Assembly: GCF_016908595.1 (NCBI RefSeq) | Contig: NZ_JAFBEC010000003.1 | Coordinates: 124,001 to 188,000, forward strand | Reading direction: 5' to 3' | DNA length: 64,000 nucleotides | Source of the DNA: Geomicrobium sediminis | GTDB taxonomy: Bacteria; Bacillota; Bacilli; Bacillales; Marinococcaceae | In this document: piece by piece, positions 53,102 through 64,000 of the stretch | Numbering within the stretch: position 1 is the stretch's first letter | Layout of the letters: each line of letters starts with the position of its first letter | Translations under genes and position numbers: made by a program | The notes under the pieces: generated by a model | What the model saw: the letters and a program-made list of their open reading frames with translations, nothing else | Databases searched by the model: none | What the model was told of the DNA's origin: nothing

Positions 53102-53803
53102 ATGATTCAACAAGAGATGAAAACATGGAAGCACGTATTTAAGGTAGACCCAGCGCGTTCGTTTACAGAAGAATGGCTTGCAGATATTTGTGAGTCGGGA
53201 ACTGACGCTATTATTGTAGGGGGAAGTGACGGGATTACCATTGACAATGTGACGGAATGTTTGGCGGCGATTCGTCGATATTCTGTTCCTTGTGTATTGG
53301 AAGTGACGGAATTAGAGGCGCTCACACCAGGATTTGATGCGTATTTTATTCCGGTTGTCCTAAACTCTCACAATCCAGCGTTTATTAGTGGTTTGCATCA
53401 ACAAGCATTAAAAGCTCATGGTCAATTGCTTGATATGGCTGATGTCATTGGCGAAGGGTACTGCATTTTAAATCGTGACTCAAGCGCTGCCGTCCGGACG
53501 AATTCGGACACCGCCCTTGATATTGATGATGTCGAAGCGTATGCACGTTTTTCGGATCAAGTTTTACGTATGCCCGTATTTTACTTGGAGTACAGCGGGA
53601 GGTACGGCGATCCTAAAGTGGTAAAAAAGGTGAGTGAAACGCTAGAAAACGCTCAACTTTTCTACGGTGGTGGTATTAAAACTGCTGATGATGCAAAAGA
53701 AATGGCAAAATATGCAGATACGGTCGTTGTAGGGAATGCCATTTATGAAGACAAAAAAGCTGCACTAGCAACGGTGCAAGCGGTTAAAGAAGTTAAAGTG
53801 TAA
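53102..53803 (+). CDS. pcrB: Heptaprenylglyceryl phosphate synthase PcrB
   Basis: This 233-residue TIM-barrel enzyme joins heptaprenyl diphosphate to glycerol-1-phosphate, giving an archaeal-type ether lipid precursor in Bacillus. It has WKHVFKVDPARSFTEEWLADICESGTDAIIVGGSDGIT, FIPVVLNS, GEGYCILNRDSSAA, YLEYSGRYGDP and LFYGGGIKTADDAKEMAKYADTVVVGNAIYED, with glycerol-phosphate-binding glycines. CGGAGG precedes ATG 53102. The pcrB-pcrA-ligA order is conserved in bacilli. Confidence 0.96.
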   Translation: MIQQEMKTWKHVFKVDPARSFTEEWLADICESGTDAIIVGGSDGITIDNVTECLAAIRRYSVPCVLEVTELEALTPGFDAYFIPVVLNSHNPAFISGLHQQALKAHGQLLDMADVIGEGYCILNRDSSAAVRTNSDTALDIDDVEAYARFSDQVLRMPVFYLEYSGRYGDPKVVKKVSETLENAQLFYGGGIKTADDAKEMAKYADTVVVGNAIYEDKKAALATVQAVKEVKV

Positions 53804-53824
53804 CGAAAACGTGAGGTGTCAAAC

Positions 53825-58041
<4,217 letters not shown>

Positions 58042-58071
58042 AAAAAGCAAGCCGGAGAGGAGCTGCTAAGT

Positions 58072-59280
58072 ATGAGAAACGCGCTCATCATCCCAAGTCT
58101 TATGATGATGCTCATTCTTTTAGCAGGCTGTATGTCTTTTCTTGAACCTGAAGAAGAGGCGGATGTAGAAGCAGAAGAGCAAGGAGCGACAGCACAAGTG
58201 AGTGCTGAAATTCCGAGCCTTTCCAATTATTATCGAACCGTATTCCAAGATGGGACGTACGTTCCTGGACATGCACGCGGTTTTGGATCGGCGATGGTGT
58301 ACAACCGTCACGATCTCGAGCGATTGGAAGTTGGATTAAGTGAAATTGCATCCAATGAATTTTCACCAGAAGATTATTACATCCAAGAGGGACGTTTTAT
58401 TACCCGTAACGATTTAAATTCTTGGTTAAGTCGTCAAGACAACACGGAAGATGATGAGGGGAATCCTGAGAACCCGAACGGTTTAAATCCACAACTCGGT
58501 GAAGGTGAGACGCTCATTGAACGTGAAGCAAATGCTCCCCGAGTGTTGTCGCACATTACTGAACACAACTTCATGAGACAGACGAGTGAAGGGGATTTAG
58601 CAGTAGGCGGTGTCGCAATTGCAGTGTCGCTAAATACGACGTATACCTACCGAGTGACCGATGATGATGGGTTGCAACACGGACCGTTTAATACGGAGAT
58701 TTCTGAAGAGCAGTTAGATACAGCTCGTGATGAGATTTCTAATGAAATCGTGTCGAGACTTCGAACAATTCACAGCGGTGGAGAGGACAACGTTAATTTA
58801 GACGACGTGCCAATTGTTGTGGCGGTTTATCATGAAACGACGAGAGAATCAACGACGCCTGGAGAGTTCGTCTCTTATGCTGTTGCTGAACCAGGTAGTG
58901 ATTTAGGTGGATGGACAGAACTTGATGAGACACATCACTTCTTCCCATCAAGTTCAGCTTCCAACAATGCGCCGGCGGATGCCGATCGTTTTAATGAGTT
59001 CCATATGCAGCTTAATAGTTACTTTAGTGATCATATTGGTGCTACTGCGCTCGGTTACTATCAGAATGGTGAGTTGCAAGAGTTGACGATTACGGTGCCG
59101 ATCCGATTCCAAAGTAAGATGGAAACGATCGCGATTACACAACAAGTTGCAGAGCTTGTAGAAGACCGATTCCCAACGAACGTTGATATTGTCGCTAAGG
59201 TTGAGAGTAACGATCAACAAGAAGCACTCATTCAACGACCGGCAGGAACCGAAGAAGTAGATGTGTACATTTATGATTAA
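58072..59280 (+). CDS. camS: CamS/YerH sex-pheromone-family lipoprotein
   Basis: This 402-residue lipoprotein has lipobox LLAGC and an acidic linker, then the CamS domain (YYRTVFQDGTYVPGHARGFGSAMVYNRHDLERLEVGLSEIA, EGRFITRNDLNSWLSR). In enterococci the signal peptide of such proteins yields peptide pheromones; in bacilli the role is unknown. GGAGAGGAG precedes the ATG. It follows ligA by 30 bases, as yerH does in B. subtilis. Confidence 0.93.
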   Translation: MRNALIIPSLMMMLILLAGCMSFLEPEEEADVEAEEQGATAQVSAEIPSLSNYYRTVFQDGTYVPGHARGFGSAMVYNRHDLERLEVGLSEIASNEFSPEDYYIQEGRFITRNDLNSWLSRQDNTEDDEGNPENPNGLNPQLGEGETLIEREANAPRVLSHITEHNFMRQTSEGDLAVGGVAIAVSLNTTYTYRVTDDDGLQHGPFNTEISEEQLDTARDEISNEIVSRLRTIHSGGEDNVNLDDVPIVVAVYHETTRESTTPGEFVSYAVAEPGSDLGGWTELDETHHFFPSSSASNNAPADADRFNEFHMQLNSYFSDHIGATALGYYQNGELQELTITVPIRFQSKMETIAITQQVAELVEDRFPTNVDIVAKVESNDQQEALIQRPAGTEEVDVYIYD

Positions 59281-59281
59281 T

Positions 59282-59324
59282 CCGAAAAGCCTGCGGTGCT
59301 AATTGCCCGCAGGCATCGGTTTTT
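59282..59324 (+). terminator. Terminator after camS
   Basis: GCCTGCGG and CCGCAGGC with flanking pairing are followed by TTTTT. It separates the ligA unit from gatCAB. Confidence 0.85.
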
Positions 59325-59332
59325 GCTATACT
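59303..59332 (+). promoter_or_regulatory. Possible promoter of gatCAB
   Basis: TTGCCC, an 18-bp spacer and TATACT overlap the camS terminator and lie 41 bp before the gatC start. Confidence 0.4.
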
Positions 59333-59372
59333 TTAAGAATGTTTGGTTGTCAGTTATTATGGGGGTGAAACC

Positions 59373-59663
59373 GTGTCAAAAATTACAAAAGAACAAGTAG
59401 AGCATGTTGCAGACCTTGCTAGACTTTCATTTACAGAAGCAGAAATCGAAGATTTTACGAATCAAATGAGTAAAGTCATTGATTACGCTGAAGTTCTAAA
59501 TGAACTTGATACAGAAAACGTTGAGCCAACAACACACGTCATGGACGTACGAAACGTGTTGCGTGAAGACAACGTTAAGCCATCATTACAACGAGAAGAA
59601 GCGCTTAAAAACGCCCCGAAACAAAAAGATGGGCAGTTTGAAGTTCCTTCGGTTCTCGATTAA
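59373..59663 (+). CDS. gatC: Glu-tRNA(Gln)/Asp-tRNA(Asn) amidotransferase subunit GatC
   Basis: This 96-residue subunit stabilises the GatA-GatB interface. It reads SKITKEQVEHVADLARLSFTEAEIEDFTNQMSKVIDYAEVLNELDTENVEPTTHV, then LREDNVKPSL and APKQKDGQFEVPSVLD, the full family pattern. GTG 59373 follows GGGGGTG; an upstream in-frame start lacks support. It is the first gene of gatCAB. Confidence 0.97.
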   Translation: MSKITKEQVEHVADLARLSFTEAEIEDFTNQMSKVIDYAEVLNELDTENVEPTTHVMDVRNVLREDNVKPSLQREEALKNAPKQKDGQFEVPSVLD

Positions 59664-59678
59664 GGGAGTGAATTGCGG

Positions 59679-61121
59679 ATGAGTTTTTACGATGAAACTT
59701 TGTCTTCATTACATACGAAGATTAAGAACAAAGAAGTGACGATCACTGAATTGACGGAGCAGTCATTCAAACGAATCAAAGAAACAGATGACAAAATCCA
59801 TGCGTTTTTAACGCTTGATGAAGAGCGTGCACTTGCGAAAGCTCGCGAGCTTGATGAGCAAGAAGCGGACAACTTGTTCTTCGGAATTCCAGCAGGAATT
59901 AAAGATAACATCGTGACAAAAGGACTTCGTACGACGTGTGGTAGCCAGTTGCTCGACAACTTTGAGCCTGTTCACGATGCAACGGTTATGAACCGTTTAA
60001 ATGAAAAGAATGTCGTGACGGTCGGAAAGTTAAACATGGATGAGTTCGCGATGGGTTCATCAAATGAGAACTCAAGTTATGCTACAGCACGAAACCCGTG
60101 GAACACAGACCACGTACCAGGTGGTTCTAGTGGTGGATCGGCCGCAGCCGTTGCAGCTGGACAAGTTCCATTTACCCTTGGATCGGATACAGGTGGTTCA
60201 ATCCGTCAACCGGCATCGTTTTGTGGTGTCGTAGGATTGAAGCCAACGTATGGTCGTGTATCTCGTTTTGGTCTCGTTGCGTTTGCATCATCACTCGACC
60301 AAATTGGTCCAATCACACGTACGGTTGAAGACAACGCCTATGTTCTTCAACAAATTGCAGGTCACGACCAACTCGACTCGACGTCAGCAAATATGGAAGT
60401 TGCAGATTACACGTCTGCGTTGAACCAAGACATTGCTGGACTGCGCATTGCAGTGCCGAAAGAATACCTCGGTGAAGGTGTAGATGAAGGCGTTAAAGCA
60501 CGTATTCAAGAAGCGCTAGCAAAGCTTGAAGAGCTTGGTGCAACGTGGGAAGAAGTTTCTCTTCCAAACTCTAAATACGCTGTAGCTGCGTATTACTTGC
60601 TCGCTTCTTCTGAGGCTTCAGCGAACCTTGCTCGTTTTGACGGCGTTCGTTACGGAGTACGAAAAGAAGGTGAAGATCTTCTTGACCTTTATAAGAAGAG
60701 CCGTAGTGAAGGTTTTGGCGATGAAGTGAAGCGTCGTATTATGCTCGGAACGTTTGCGCTTAGCTCAGGCTATTACGATGCGTATTACAAAAAAGCACAA
60801 AAAGTACGTACGCTCATTCGTGAAGACTTTGAACATGTGTTAAACAGCTTTGACGTTATTTTGGGACCAACTGTGCCAACGACTGCGTTCAAAGTGGGCG
60901 AGAATAGTAACGATCCATTAACGATGTACCTAAAAGACATCTTAACGATCCCTGTGAACTTAGCAGGTAACCCTGCCATTTCCGTGCCATGTGGATTCTC
61001 TGACGGATTGCCTGTCGGACTGCAACTCATCGCAAAGCCGTTTGAAGAGCGCACATTATACAAAGTGGCACACGCTTACGAGCGCGCGACTGAACATACA
61101 AAAGTCAAGCCGGAACTATAG
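59679..61121 (+). CDS. gatA: Glu-tRNA(Gln) amidotransferase subunit GatA
   Basis: This 480-residue amidase-signature subunit releases ammonia from glutamine for amidation of misacylated tRNA. The catalytic triad is Lys75 (PAGIKDN), Ser150 (GGSSGGS) and Ser174 ([12 protein letters not shown]). ATG 59679 follows AAGGGAG; a TTG two codons upstream is less well placed. gatB follows after 13 bases. Its presence means Gln-tRNA is made by the indirect route. Confidence 0.98.
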   Translation: MSFYDETLSSLHTKIKNKEVTITELTEQSFKRIKETDDKIHAFLTLDEERALAKARELDEQEADNLFFGIPAGIKDNIVTKGLRTTCGSQLLDNFEPVHDATVMNRLNEKNVVTVGKLNMDEFAMGSSNENSSYATARNPWNTDHVPGGSSGGSAAAVAAGQVPFTLGSDTGGSIRQPASFCGVVGLKPTYGRVSRFGLVAFASSLDQIGPITRTVEDNAYVLQQIAGHDQLDSTSANMEVADYTSALNQDIAGLRIAVPKEYLGEGVDEGVKARIQEALAKLEELGATWEEVSLPNSKYAVAAYYLLASSEASANLARFDGVRYGVRKEGEDLLDLYKKSRSEGFGDEVKRRIMLGTFALSSGYYDAYYKKAQKVRTLIREDFEHVLNSFDVILGPTVPTTAFKVGENSNDPLTMYLKDILTIPVNLAGNPAISVPCGFSDGLPVGLQLIAKPFEERTLYKVAHAYERATEHTKVKPEL

Positions 61122-61134
61122 GGGGGACACGAAG

Positions 61135-62568
61135 ATGAAATTTGAGACGATTATCGGACTTGAAGTACACTCAGAATTAAAAACGAACTCAAAAATCTTT
61201 TGCGGATGTTCAACAGCCTTTGGTGCACCGCCAAACACACACACGTGTCCGATTTGCCTCGGTCACCCAGGTGTGTTGCCGGTTTTAAACCAACGTGCCG
61301 TTGATTACGCAATTAAAGCTGCCGTAGCACTTAACTGTGAGATTGCAGAAGAAACGAAGTTTGACCGTAAAAACTACTTTTACCCAGACAACCCGAAAGC
61401 CTACCAAATTTCACAGTTTGATAAGCCAGTAGGTGAGAACGGCTGGATTGAAATTGAAGTGGACGGCTACAAGAAGAGAATCGGGATTACCCGTATTCAC
61501 TTAGAAGAAGACGCAGGGAAGCTCACGCACGACGACTACGACGATGCATCACTCGTTGACTTCAACCGTGTTGGAACACCATTGATCGAGATCGTATCTG
61601 AGCCGGACATTCGCACGCCAAACGAAGCGTACGCATACCTTGAGAAATTAAAAGCCATTCTACAGTACACAGAAGTGTCGGACTGTAAGATGGAAGAAGG
61701 TTCATTGCGTTGTGACGCGAACATCTCACTTCGTCCTGCAGGACAAGAAGAGTTCGGAACGAAAGCGGAGCTTAAAAACTTAAACTCATTCACCAACGTC
61801 CAAAAAGGACTTGCGTTTGAAGAAAAGCGCCAAGCTGAAGTGCTACTTTCAGGTGGCGAAATTCTTCAAGAAACACGCCGCTGGAACGAAGACAAGAAAG
61901 AAACGATTCTCATGCGTATTAAAGAAGGATCGGATGATTATCGTTACTTCCCAGAGCCTGACCTCGTGAACTTGTACATTGATCACGAATGGATCGATCG
62001 CATTAGAGGTGGAATTCCAGAGCTTCCGGATGCACGTAAACAACGCTACATCAACGACTGGAATATTCCAGCGTATGATGCTGGTGTCTTAACGCAAACG
62101 AAAGCAATGGCAGATTTCTTCGAAGAAAGCGTAGAAGTTGGTGCCGATGCAAAACAAGCGGCCAACTGGCTTATGGGTGAAGTAAACGCCTATCTGAACT
62201 CAGAAGGCATTGAGATTGAAGAAATCAAGATGACACCAAAAGGCCTCGCAGGCATGATTAAGCTCATCGAAGATGGCACAATCTCAGGCAAAATCGCCAA
62301 AAAAGTCTTCAACGAAATGATGAAGAACGGCGGCGAAGCAAAACAAATCGTCGAAGACAAAGGACTCGTCCAAATCTCCGACGAAGGTCAACTAAAAGCG
62401 ATCGTTGATAACATCTTAGACAATAATCAACAGTCAATCGACGACTTCAAAAACGGCAAAGACAAAGCCTTCGGCTTCCTCGTCGGTCAAGCGATGAAAG
62501 AAACCAAAGGAAAAGCCAACCCGCAAGTCATCAACAAACTAATCAAAGAAGGCTTAGAATCACGCTAA
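61135..62568 (+). CDS. gatB: Glu-tRNA(Gln) amidotransferase subunit GatB
   Basis: This 477-residue subunit binds tRNA and activates it with ATP. It has [21 protein letters not shown], the zinc-site segment [53 protein letters not shown] and the C-terminal YqeY-like tail ending [15 protein letters not shown] 61135 follows GGGGGG; a longer reading into gatA is rejected. A terminator follows. Confidence 0.98.
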   Translation: MKFETIIGLEVHSELKTNSKIFCGCSTAFGAPPNTHTCPICLGHPGVLPVLNQRAVDYAIKAAVALNCEIAEETKFDRKNYFYPDNPKAYQISQFDKPVGENGWIEIEVDGYKKRIGITRIHLEEDAGKLTHDDYDDASLVDFNRVGTPLIEIVSEPDIRTPNEAYAYLEKLKAILQYTEVSDCKMEEGSLRCDANISLRPAGQEEFGTKAELKNLNSFTNVQKGLAFEEKRQAEVLLSGGEILQETRRWNEDKKETILMRIKEGSDDYRYFPEPDLVNLYIDHEWIDRIRGGIPELPDARKQRYINDWNIPAYDAGVLTQTKAMADFFEESVEVGADAKQAANWLMGEVNAYLNSEGIEIEEIKMTPKGLAGMIKLIEDGTISGKIAKKVFNEMMKNGGEAKQIVEDKGLVQISDEGQLKAIVDNILDNNQQSIDDFKNGKDKAFGFLVGQAMKETKGKANPQVINKLIKEGLESR

Positions 62569-62572
62569 GCTT

Positions 62573-62607
62573 AAAATCCCCCTACTCATCAAGCAGGGGG
62601 ATTTTTG
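62573..62607 (+). terminator. Terminator of gatCAB
   Basis: AATCCCCCT and AGGGGGATT arms are followed by TTTT. Confidence 0.88.
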
Positions 62608-62654
62608 TGCGTTGGAGCATAGTTGAGCTACAACTTTCCTTAACCGAAGCTTAG

Positions 62655-64000
62655 TTACATACCGTTTTGCTGCTCTTTCAAGAAAAGATGTCGATAATAA
62701 GCTCCATTTTCAATTAGCGATTCGTGTGAGCCATCTTCTACAATTTGACCGTCGTGCATCACGAGAATTCGATCTGCATGACGGACCGTATGCAAGCGGT
62801 GAGCGACAGTGACCGTCGTGCGACCTTGCTTCAATTGTTGCAACCCTTTTTGGATTTGTAATTCTGTTCGACTGTCCACGTTGCTCGTTGCTTCATCCAA
62901 GATTAGGATTCGAGGATCACTCAGCATAACGCGAGCGATGGATAACAATTGTTTCTCGCCCTCAGACAACCCAGATGCCTGCTCATCAAGGTGCGTATCA
63001 TATCCATTCGGAAGTTTGCGAATAAAGGCATCCGCCCGTGCCTTTATTGCTGCAGTGATCACTTCATCCTCTGTTGCCAACGGCAATCCAAAGGTGATAT
63101 TCTCTCGAATGGTTCCGCTAAATAGCCACGTATCTTGCATTACAATGCTAGTCATTCTTCGGAGGACCTCATCATCTATTGACGTTATATCCAAACCGTC
63201 AATAGACACCGAACCTTCATTGGCTTCGTAGAACCGTAAGAGTAAAAGAGCTAGTGTCGTCTTTCCAGCTCCAGATGAACCAACAATAGCAACATCTTCA
63301 CCGGCTTTTAGCTTTACGTTAATATCCTTTAAGATCGGTTTGTTTGCATCATATTGAAACGACACACGCTCAAACGAGATCTCCCCACGACCTTCTGGAA
63401 CTTTGGAGCCGTAGTCGCTTGTGGGCATGGAAATATCAAGTACTTGAAACAACCGTTCTGCAGATGCAATAGTAGCTTGAATCGTATTCGTAATGTTGGC
63501 CACCCGGTTAATGGGTTGGGTGAATATACGAATATACATAATTAACGCTTGCACATCACCGATGGCAATGGTTCGTTGGACGACGAAGATGCCTCCAATA
63601 ATGGCAACAACAACATAGATGACATTGTTCAAAAGGTTGAGCAACGGCACGATTAACCCTGAAAGGAATTGAGAACGCCAATTAGCTTCAAATAGAGAGG
63701 CGTTGTAGGGGGTGAACTTAGATTTCATGTCCTCGCCCTGGTGATAGGATTGAATTAATGGGTGGTTCGTGTAGCTTTCTTCAATATAGCCATTCAAAGC
63801 GCCTAGCGCTTGTTGTTGCTGTCGAAATTGTACTTGTGAGTACTTAATAATTCGCTTCGTAATGAGAATGCTTAACGGTAAAGTGATGCACACGATTAGC
63901 GTGAGCAGAGGACTAATAATCAGCATCATGACGACAACGCCAATCATCGTCATCAAAGACGTAATCGTCTGTGTTAGCGTTTGTTGCAACGTGCTACTAA
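62655..64000 (-). CDS. ABC multidrug-type exporter half (membrane and ATPase domains), 5' end outside window
   Basis: At least 448 residues are visible and the frame is still open at base 64000. The membrane part includes STLQQTLTQTITSL and several helices; the ATPase has Walker A VGSSGAGKTTLAL, signature LSEGEKQLLSIARVM (LSGGQ changed to LSEGE, as is common in the second half of heterodimers), Walker B ILILDEATSNVD and switch His TVAHRLHTV. It resembles YfiC/LmrA-type exporters, so a partner half may lie just outside the window. Confidence 0.92.
   Translation of the reverse strand, partial: SSTLQQTLTQTITSLMTMIGVVVMMLIISPLLTLIVCITLPLSILITKRIIKYSQVQFRQQQQALGALNGYIEESYTNHPLIQSYHQGEDMKSKFTPYNASLFEANWRSQFLSGLIVPLLNLLNNVIYVVVAIIGGIFVVQRTIAIGDVQALIMYIRIFTQPINRVANITNTIQATIASAERLFQVLDISMPTSDYGSKVPEGRGEISFERVSFQYDANKPILKDINVKLKAGEDVAIVGSSGAGKTTLALLLLRFYEANEGSVSIDGLDITSIDDEVLRRMTSIVMQDTWLFSGTIRENITFGLPLATEDEVITAAIKARADAFIRKLPNGYDTHLDEQASGLSEGEKQLLSIARVMLSDPRILILDEATSNVDSRTELQIQKGLQQLKQGRTTVTVAHRLHTVRHADRILVMHDGQIVEDGSHESLIENGAYYRHLFLKEQQNGM

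Noticed and set aside
60991-61134. Longer GatB start inside gatA
   Set aside because: The 48 extra codons are gatA sequence in another frame, while ATG 61135 has a strong ribosome site and the family-typical start.

Overview
The window looks like chromosome from a spore-forming, salt-adapted member of the Bacillaceae (Firmicutes). The backbone purD ... yerA-yerB-yerC ... pcrB-pcrA-ligA-yerH(camS)-gatCAB has the Bacillus subtilis order. Ribosome binding sites are strong AGGAGG types with ATG, GTG and TTG starts, and intrinsic terminators are abundant. A CotD-like coat protein and a CgeB-like glycosyltransferase point to sporulation. Acidic exported proteins and a choline-to-betaine module point to osmotic stress. 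No tRNA, rRNA, CRISPR array or transposase gene was seen.

Layout. 1-2.5 kb: 3' end of purD, an aldehyde dehydrogenase and a DCC-family thiol protein. 2.5-7.1 kb: osmoprotectant module (betaine-type binding lipoprotein, gbsR, gbsA, gbsB) with three matching 18-bp palindromes that look like GbsR operators. 7.2-10.8 kb: YusW-like lipoprotein, then a complete sigY-yxlCDEFG type ECF sigma operon. 10.9-15.8 kb: a carrier, then yerA-yerB-yerC. 15.9-18.9 kb: YtrA-type GntR regulator with an ABC transporter. 19.0-22.8 kb: an unusual sensory cluster of ABM monooxygenase, small helical protein, cobalamin-binding protein with CarH-type motifs, STAS protein and membrane methyl-accepting protein. 22.8-30.1 kb: serine hydrolase, CotD-like protein, C45 hydrolase, and an MMPL exporter with a two-component system. 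30.7-39.5 kb: a probable spore-surface glycan locus with homologues of all five enzyme types of the WbpA/B/E/D/I route to UDP-2,3-diacetamido-mannuronic acid, three glycosyltransferases, two small paired proteins and a sigma-K-like promoter. 39.7-41.2 kb: M32 carboxypeptidase. 41.2-46 kb: glpF-glpK-glpD-glpP with terminator leaders and cre sites. 46-52.8 kb: flavoproteins, a DapA-superfamily aldolase, a transporter with a LysR regulator, RDD and cupin proteins, and a 21-bp minisatellite. 53.1-62.6 kb: the conserved repair and tRNA-amidation block. 62.7 kb to the end: an ABC exporter cut by the window edge.

How it works together. The gbs module takes up and makes glycine betaine under apparent GbsR control. 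The glp operon imports and oxidises glycerol under carbon catabolite control and GlpP antitermination. The glycan locus would make and attach acidic diacetamido sugars to the spore surface. The cobalamin/STAS/MCP cluster is the best candidate for an undescribed system: it has the parts of a B12-based (possibly light) sensor joined to STAS and chemotaxis-type output instead of DNA binding.
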